From Narthecium ossifragum (Eukaryota; Streptophyta; Magnoliopsida; Dioscoreales; Nartheciaceae): a stretch of DNA of 64,000 nt. The position numbers and the translations under genes were made by a program. The stretch lies in NCBI GenBank assembly GCA_963920575.1, contig OY986967.1, positions 4,013,869-4,077,868 on the forward strand, written 5' to 3'. The first letter of the stretch is position 1; each line of letters begins with the position of its first letter. The notes beneath the pieces were generated by a model. That model was given only the letters and a program-made list of their open reading frames with translations. It searched no databases and was not told the origin of the DNA. Shown here piece after piece: positions 57,201-64,000 of this stretch.

Positions 57201-60200
57201 ATATTATGCTATTTTTATTGATTTCATGATGCCATTTACTGACTACCTGAAGCGTATTACCTTTTTTTTTTTGTAAAGGTCATATTGCTGGATTTTGTGC
57301 GATGTGTGCTCTTCAGAGTCATGTTAAGAATGCTCTTCAGTCTAGCGGGAAAAGTTTATCACCTTCTATTCTCGTGCAAAATTTGAGGTGTATCCTACTA
57401 TATGTTCGATCAGTTATTTTGGTTTGTACAAGCCCAGTAAATTGCAAGTAGGACTTCATCACTATCAAAGATTTTTATTAAAATGCTTGAAGTATATAAT
57501 GTATCTTAGAATTTCTGATATGGTTTACATTCTTGTCATAATACTTGGATGGATGTGCACGACAAGCAGCCTTTGTTTGGTGTAGCTGTGGATGTAGAAT
57601 TGAGATGTATCGGAGATTGGAGAGGCCATATACCTGTCATTCACTAGATATTTAGAACAACGCACTCCATTCATTTTGCTATTGAGCAAAGGATATCCCG
57701 TGTGGTAACAATACCACTGGAATTTCCCCACACTATACACTTCAAATTTGCCTTTAGATAGGATATTGAGCCAATCTTGAGACAAGCAAGCTTTGAATTG
57801 CAGCAGTTGAAACAGACTTTTCCTCCCATGAATGGAATTGGAGGAGGTTCCAAACACCATTTGAGTGGTATTAATGTTACTGCTCCATTATACCCTCACA
57901 CCTTTGAGCAATGTCAGTTGGCTACCTGCAAAAGTTATTGTAAATTGCATCGTGACTTGTTCGAAGGAGATGTATAAAGAGTGATGGAGAATGTTCATCT
58001 GGGAGGTGCATGTGCATAGAGGAGGTGAAGAAATTAGTAAAGTTTAAACAGACTGTTGGTCCTGGGATTCAAAGACATGTGAGATAGCTTAAACATTATT
58101 TCTTGGTAGATTTTGTAGGATTTAGGTGATCTGACGCTACATTAAGCACCCTGGTATCTTTCATGGATCTACTCATGACTGCTGGGCATTTCTCCGTTCC
58201 ATACATCTAGTTCAGTGACTTATTTATTTGTTGTTTGTATGTGAAAATTGTAATCCTTGACAACATGAGAAGGTATATCACGCAATTTCCACATTTCAAG
58301 ACAAGAAGATGCGCACGAGTACATGGTAAATTTGCTTGAATCAATGCACAAGTGTTGCTTGCCTTCTGGGGTTCCAAGTGAATCTCCTAGTGCTTATGAG
58401 AAAAGTTTGGTCCACAAGATATTTGGTGGCCGTCTTAGGAGCCAGGTAAATTTTAGAGGCACTTTCTTTGTAACAACTTCTGCAGGGGTCATCACTAAGT
58501 CACCAATGATGCTGCAGGTGAAATGCATGCAGTGTTCTTCCTGTTCCAATAAGTTTGATCCGTTCCTCGACTTGAGTTTGGAGATATTGAAGGCTGATTC
58601 TTTGCATAAGGCACTTAAGCATTTCACAGCTGTGGAGCAATTAGATGGTGGGGAGAAACAATATCAGTGCCAATTTTGTAAACAGAAAGTAAGGGCGCTG
58701 AAACAACTTACTGTTCACAAGGCCCCATATGTCCTTGCAATTCACCTCAAACGTTTTGGTTCATATGTTGGACAAAAGATTGACAAGAAAGTGCAATTTG
58801 GGCCTACTCTTGACTTGAAACCTTTTATGAGTGACACAAATGTGAGTTTATCTTCTATGAACTTGATTGTTCCTTCTCTGGTGGAAGTAATATTATGTTC
58901 TCATTCTCTACTTATATTTTTATCTTTGAAATTGCAGGGAGGAGATTTGAAATACACCCTTTATGGTGTTCTAGTACATGCAGGGTGGAGCACTCACTCC
59001 GGTCACTACTATTGTTTTGTTCGTACTTCAACTGGCATGTGGCATGCTCTTGATGATAACCAGGTTGACATTTGCTGTCAAATCCCTGTTTATTTTTATT
59101 TTAGTTGTTCAACTAAAGTACTATCCCTCTTAAATGATCTCTCTCCTTGAAACAAAGTCTTGGTATGAAAAGTTGCTCATACTCGTGTGCTATTATGATG
59201 ATTCTCTAGCATGCACTATGACCTCATTCTGCTGTGGCCAGATGTTGGTAGCAGCTAATCTATTTTCAGTTTCTGATATAACTTGTTTTCAGACTGGAAT
59301 ACTTTTGTGTTTTGATGGGTTTTAGTTAGGGCTGCAAATGAAGAAAGCTGTTTATGGAAAGAACTGGCTTCGCTTGATAACAAGTTCATTCTTTGGCTGA
59401 GAAAACAAGCCAGTCAAGCCTTCATTCTAGACTCGTTTAATTAGTAGTCCAAGCTCGAAAAAGGCCAAGCAAATAATGGCTAAGCTAGTGTACCTGTGAT
59501 CAAAACAGTTACTAGTCAAGGTAGGGACTGCTTGGAATAAGCTTCTGTGTAGTTTTAAGCTTTTGGCTCTCGCAAGGCTTAACCTCCATATTAATCTTAT
59601 GTGAAGCTCGAGCTTTGACCTTTTTGTCAAGCAAGTCAAACCCGAGTTTATCCAAACCATTTCGAATTGAGTTCAGACTTGCTGGTGTAGTCTGTGTGGA
59701 GCTTGTAGAGCACGACCTAAGCTTGAACAGCTCAGTAGCTAAAGTGCCCAAGTTTGTACTGGCTAGTGCACAGCTCGCACATTTGCACCCGTTTTTAAGG
59801 TTTCAGTCTGGTTGAAGCAAATACTTATTTGAAAAAAGAAGTTTCTCTGAAACGTAATTAAACCTGGAGGTGTATCCTGCGACAAATCAGCTGACTTTAA
59901 AGTCGGAAGGATCTTTTTTTATGAAAATTCGATCTACGGAATTTTACCTTTTAATACTCCATTCTTATCATCGTCCAAGCTTTCTGTTTCCAAATCTTGC
60001 TGGCTTTAAATTTGAACCCTTCAACTCATATGGCTTCTGGAATGTGGAACTAGATCTTAAGATCAGCTAGACTTCAACGCTTATTATTTGTTTGCCTTCC
60101 ACGACAAGGCAAAACTTGTACAAACGACAGAGGTGCACATGACCCAGAATGTTAATTGGATAGGACATGGACATTTGGCTTGGTTGAATTGTTTAATTTA

Positions 60201-63200
60201 ACGAAACAAAAGCGGTATTGGAGGGTTGTCTGTCATTGGGACACATGCTGCACACCATTACCTATTAAGATATCCTCCTATAGATGATGTTTAATTACTA
60301 ACTACACAAATGTCAAACCTGACATAGCAGTGCATTTCTGATAGTTGAGGTTCATTCCTACAAATTTGTAAGTAGTTTTATTGAAATATTTGGTTTGCTT
60401 TCTATACAAATTGCAGGTTTTCCAAGTTAGTGAGAAAACTGTATTGGAGCAAAAGGCATATATGTTATTTTATGTCCGTGATAGAAGTAGTGGGACTAAG
60501 AGACCAGTTGATCTTGTTCACAAAGAAAATGTGTCTGCAAATGCCCCTCAATCAAAGATGATTTTTACCTCTGCTGCAAATGGATGTGCCTCTGCTGTTT
60601 CTAAAGCTGATCTGGCCTCTAACAGGCGGCCTTTTTCTGTGATTAGTAATTCATCAGAACATCATTCAGATAAAGGGCCTTCGCTACAAAGCAGTGGTTA
60701 TGATACGCTGAAAGAAGCATCCATAATGCCAAATAATAGCCACATGAAGCATCAAGTCTCTGTTTTGCAGACCAATGGCAATGTCTTGGGCAAAGAATTG
60801 CGCCAAAATGCCCTATCAAAGAATTCCACGCTGTCATCTTCGTTGTCCTCTGTGAATGCCTCGAATAATAAGCTGGTTAAAGAAAATTTAGGCCAGTCAG
60901 TATTTAAAGCTACCACTTCTGATAATGCCCACTTTATACCTAAAATGGCCGAAATCAATCTTGGAAAGAGTGATACTGAAGTTCGAGCCAGAGTGATTGT
61001 TTCAGGTAATTTTGATGCTGAGCCAAAATCCTCAGACCTCTTGAATGTTACTTCTGAGATGCATAATGAGGGAGTTCTCAAAGAAAATGGCACAGTTGAG
61101 GTAGCTCATTCATTGCTTTGTTCCTTCCTTTAGGTTTGCTCTTTGAGGGGTTCAAACAACTGCAATTGTGTTTTTGGTTGATTGTGCTCTTTCTTTTCTT
61201 CCAGAATGCTGCTGCTGATGCCTCCGAGAATGGTGATGCTTTTTGTTTGAGTGTTCATGACAAGAAAATAACAGGCAACATGGATCCAAGTCACTTGTCT
61301 GCCAAATCTGAGCGAGAAGTTCCTCTGAGGCAAGCGAGTACCATGAATGGATGCATTCGGACGGATGCTCTCAGTACAGAAGCTGTGGATCATCAGTTAA
61401 CTAATGTTCCCGTAGAGGTATATAGCACTAGATGCTCTTTTTGCTATTGCAAATCAAACTCTTATTTTGGGTGTCCTTATCGTTTTTTATCCTGTTTGTT
61501 CATCTAGAACACTGCTCATGAGAATGACAAGAACTCGAGTAATCAGCCTTGCCAAAAGGATGCAGAAAACTTGCATGGGTTGAAGGAAGAATTAATTAGT
61601 TCGTCAAAGGAAACAAGAAGCCTAAATGTACATGTTCAAGAGGAAACTCTTGCTATAGTAGGCAAAGAACACTCTGTTAGCGAGTTGCGTGAGACAAAAT
61701 TGAAGGCAAAGAAGCCTGTGAACTTGCTAGTTGGAAGAGGCATTTGGTTTGGCCGTAGAGAGCTTTTTCTCAAGTCCTTGGGCCCAAGGAAAAGCAAGCA
61801 CAAGAAAAGTAAAAAGCGGCACTCAAGAGCATGCAATGCTACCAGTCATGATTTTGATGAAGGCGGGAATGGAGATGCTAATGTAGCATCAACATCGGAG
61901 GCAGTTAGGATTGTTCTAGACTCCAATGGCTCATCTAAAAAACGTTCTCGTTCGTGTTCCAAAATAGAAACTAAGATTTGTGGAGAAAAAGATGTGGACC
62001 AACTGAAAGGTGATCCGGGGAACACCAGGGATAGGGCTACGAGAGATGAAGGTTGTAGTAAAAGCACTATGCTTTCCACTATCGAGCAATCTAAACCCTG
62101 CTTGACCTCTGTAGCAAATGAGAATAATAGACGAGAAGCAAGCACGTCTAACAACTCTGGTCCACGTGATTTTATTAGTTTGCTGACAAGAGGTTTGGAA
62201 GAGACTACAGGTATGCCTCCAATGTGATTGCTGATGTCTGCTTATTGTCTTTCCTGTTTTGTATGTTCTGTTGTTGCTTGTTGACTTGGTGTGTCACTTG
62301 TTAATTGAGATCCACATTTGTTATGCAGTTGCTCGGTGGGACAACATTGATTTGCCTTCATCTCAGATTCATGGTTTAAAAGGTGCAGAAAGTAGCAGCA
62401 TTGGCTACGTGTTAGATGAATGGTATGTTTCTTTAACTAGTATTACACATGACGCTATACAGTATTCTTTATTTATTTTGAACCTATATTTGCATATCTA
62501 TGTTCAGGTTCCTTTGTAGCGATTCTGGTTGGTTGCGATAGTGAAAGCTATCCGAACCATTGGACATAAGAGTAATATGTTCTTGTTGGGTATTAACCAC
62601 AGCCTCTTGTGGACTAGCTGAAGCTACTTGGTTTAAGAATCATTTGCAAATTGAGCATTATTTGTTAGACGACGTCTATCCTGAAGTAGTCTCCAACTGC
62701 ATCATTCCATTTGACCTTTGATTTACCCACTGACTGCAAGTGATTAGCTTGTGTGTCCACTCTCATGTTCAACTACCAAAATTGTGCACTTAGTATTGAT
62801 TTCCTTCTGTCCTGCTTGATAGTTGCAAAAGCTTGCTACTCTAGCCTTAGTACGTAAATTGATGGCATGAATTAGTGCTGTCACATGCTTTTAGGCTTAT
62901 AGGGTATGAAATTAGAAATGTTGATCTCCATTCACTAACTTCATCCAAGATGGCAAGGGGAAGCATTTGCAGAGCGGTGCATTGAGAATTTGAAGTCTGA
63001 GTGCATTTGAGCTCTGAACTATTTTCCTTTAATCAAGTTTCCCCTTAACTTCTGTTGCTCTTTTCTTTGGTGGGAAGTGGGAACGGTTGCCTGCTCTTTG
63101 CATCTAAGCAGCTTTGCCATTCCATTTTGTCAGTGCAAAATCTCACTAATATGTGCCTCATGATTAGCTTGACTTGTCGTATGGTTGTATCCTCTAATCT

Positions 63201-63692
63201 TCATTATATCTTTTTGTTTAGTAGTGCTGCTGGATTCTCTTTGTTTTGGTGAATGGAAGTGGCGATCAAGTTTCACATGTCGATATACTTTATGTTTATG
63301 GGCTGGTATTAGTGGCTGTCAGGTGTAAACTGATCTAATATTTCATGAAACAAGGACCATGCTGACACCAATCAATCTAATTTACTGAGAAGAGTTGTTG
63401 ACGGCTGGAATTTGTAACTGGGTCAATTTTATACCTTAATAATAGATGGTTATCAAATCAGTTGTTACCTTGCTCCATCTTTCTTTTTGTTATGTATTAT
63501 TCAAATTCATGGTTTCTAAATGATTTTAGGGACGAGGAATACGATCGGGGGAAGCAGAAGAAAGTAAAGAAAAACAAGTATTCATTTGGTGGCGCAAACC
63601 TATTCCAGGAGACTGCCAGCATAAAAGCACAGCAGAAGATGAAGGGGAAGATGAACCGAAGAAGCTCGGGTAGCAAACCATTCAGGATATGA
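54235..63692 (+). CDS. Ubiquitin-specific protease, UBP23/UBP36 type
   Basis: Eleven exons: 54235-54555, 56225-56339, 57279-57389, 58273-58445, 58518-58841, 58938-59063, 60417-61100, 61205-61417, 61508-62210, 62329-62422, 63530-63692. Their phases join to 3027 bases, 1008 residues. The Cys box [12 protein letters not shown] starts the USP fold (C118). Zinc pairs are C243/C246 and C291/C294. The His box is HSGHYYCF (H371), followed by LDDN (387-389). These are the complete catalytic parts of a C19 cysteine protease that removes ubiquitin from proteins. The long tail after about 415 is Ser/Lys-rich, with a very basic cluster at about 783-795 suggesting nuclear or nucleolar placement, and ends [16 protein letters not shown], the conserved end of this subfamily. 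I start at the MDPMPESP methionine; the frame is open upstream but without another ATG. Confidence 0.94.
54780..55323. repeat. Tandem duplication in intron 1 of the ubiquitin protease gene
   Basis: Two adjacent copies of about 270 bp (about 54780-55045 and 55049-55323) share ACATTAGTAGTTTT, TTCTTTGGGGGCTGATTTGG, GAGTTCAGTAG-GTGGATTTTAG and CTCTATGTATCAAACCTCC with few differences. The copy number is two and the unit carries no exon. Confidence 0.88.
57525..57860 (-). other. Unassigned 111-codon open frame in protease intron 3
   Basis: Within the 883-bp intron between exons 3 and 4 the minus strand is open for 111 codons ([17 protein letters not shown]..). Its composition is coding-like ([16 protein letters not shown]), but I recognise no family. 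It may be a captured fragment or chance. Confidence 0.25.
59325..59815. other. Possible old repeat in protease intron 6
   Basis: TAGGGCTGCAAATGAAG followed by many AAGCTCGAG/CAAGC/GCTTGT words resembles the widespread plant repeat that begins GGGCTGCAAA and is rich in AGCTCG. The opposite end was not found, so borders are uncertain. Confidence 0.3.
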
Positions 63693-64000
63693 TGTCGAAA
63701 ATGTTGTAATCATTAAATTTTGGAAGATAATTTATTCGTGTGTGCCATCCCTCCTATTGTATTTCTAGTTTCCTTTGCCGAACAATCCGAACAGCTACTT
63801 AACTTTTATCTGTTATCTGTTATTTGAAGGAAAACTGAGAATGTATCAAAACTGTATCAACTGTCCCTAATATTATGCTTGAAGCTGAACACAGTGCAGT
63901 TGCTTTGTGAAGTAGAAAGCTGCAAACCTCTCTTAAGCCCTAAAAATCAACAAAAAAAAAAATGACTTCCAATACACAGGTGATGAACATATGCTTCTTT
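63693..64000. other. 3' flank of the ubiquitin protease gene
   Basis: Probable 3' untranslated region (TGTTGTAATCATTAAATTTTGG just after the stop) and downstream DNA. No further gene begins before the window ends. Confidence 0.5.

Noticed and set aside
1..64000. tRNA, rRNA or other structured RNA genes
   Set aside because: No cloverleaf, ribosomal or snoRNA pattern was seen on either strand, apart from pol III-like boxes in possible SINEs.

Overview
The window is nuclear DNA of a flowering plant. Genes are split by many GT-AG introns and transposable elements fill much of the space between them. A monocot is the likeliest host: the formin's N-terminal half follows the pattern I know from the rice class II formin FH3, and the gene starts are GC-rich. 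I cannot name the species.

Three host genes can be modelled exon by exon. (1) A group IIa WRKY transcription factor (17422-18695, +, 4 exons, 315 aa) looks complete. (2) A class II formin (33437 down to 21526, -) has a PTEN-like domain, a C2 region, a proline-rich FH1 and both ends of FH2. About 115 residues from the middle of FH2 are missing, and the flanking exons no longer splice in frame. (3) A ubiquitin-specific protease of the UBP23/36 type (54235-63692, +, 11 exons, 1008 aa) has all its catalytic motifs.

Mobile DNA, left to right: a Ty3/gypsy-like LTR retrotransposon on the minus strand (from before base 1 to 8031), next to a protease-region remnant of a second gypsy element (8032-8851); a deleted hAT transposon (about 8990-9821); a broken TSJT1-like host-gene fragment (9930-10110); several MITEs upstream of the WRKY gene; a 5'-truncated LINE with a 12-bp target-site duplication (19221-19806); and a layered block from about 35.2 to 51.4 kb. 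That block looks like an old Mutator-like element carrying a plant-mobile-domain (PMD) gene and a convergent MULE transposase, both cut off at the same point. It was invaded by a solo LTR (35247-37972) and by a complete LTR retrotransposon (41330-51182) with a perfect 5-bp target-site duplication. A further MITE, a PPR pseudogene fragment and a 200-base assembly gap (52940-53139) precede the protease gene.

The most interesting points are: the LTR family, whose copies share the same broken reverse-transcriptase active site yet have nearly identical LTRs, implying mobilisation in trans; the arrays of short palindromes inside its LTRs; the formin with FH2 core exons missing and a degenerate second copy of its first coding exon in intron 1; and the two-gene PMD/MULE arrangement. 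I found no RNA genes, CRISPR arrays or bacterial features. All calls are by eye, without database searches.
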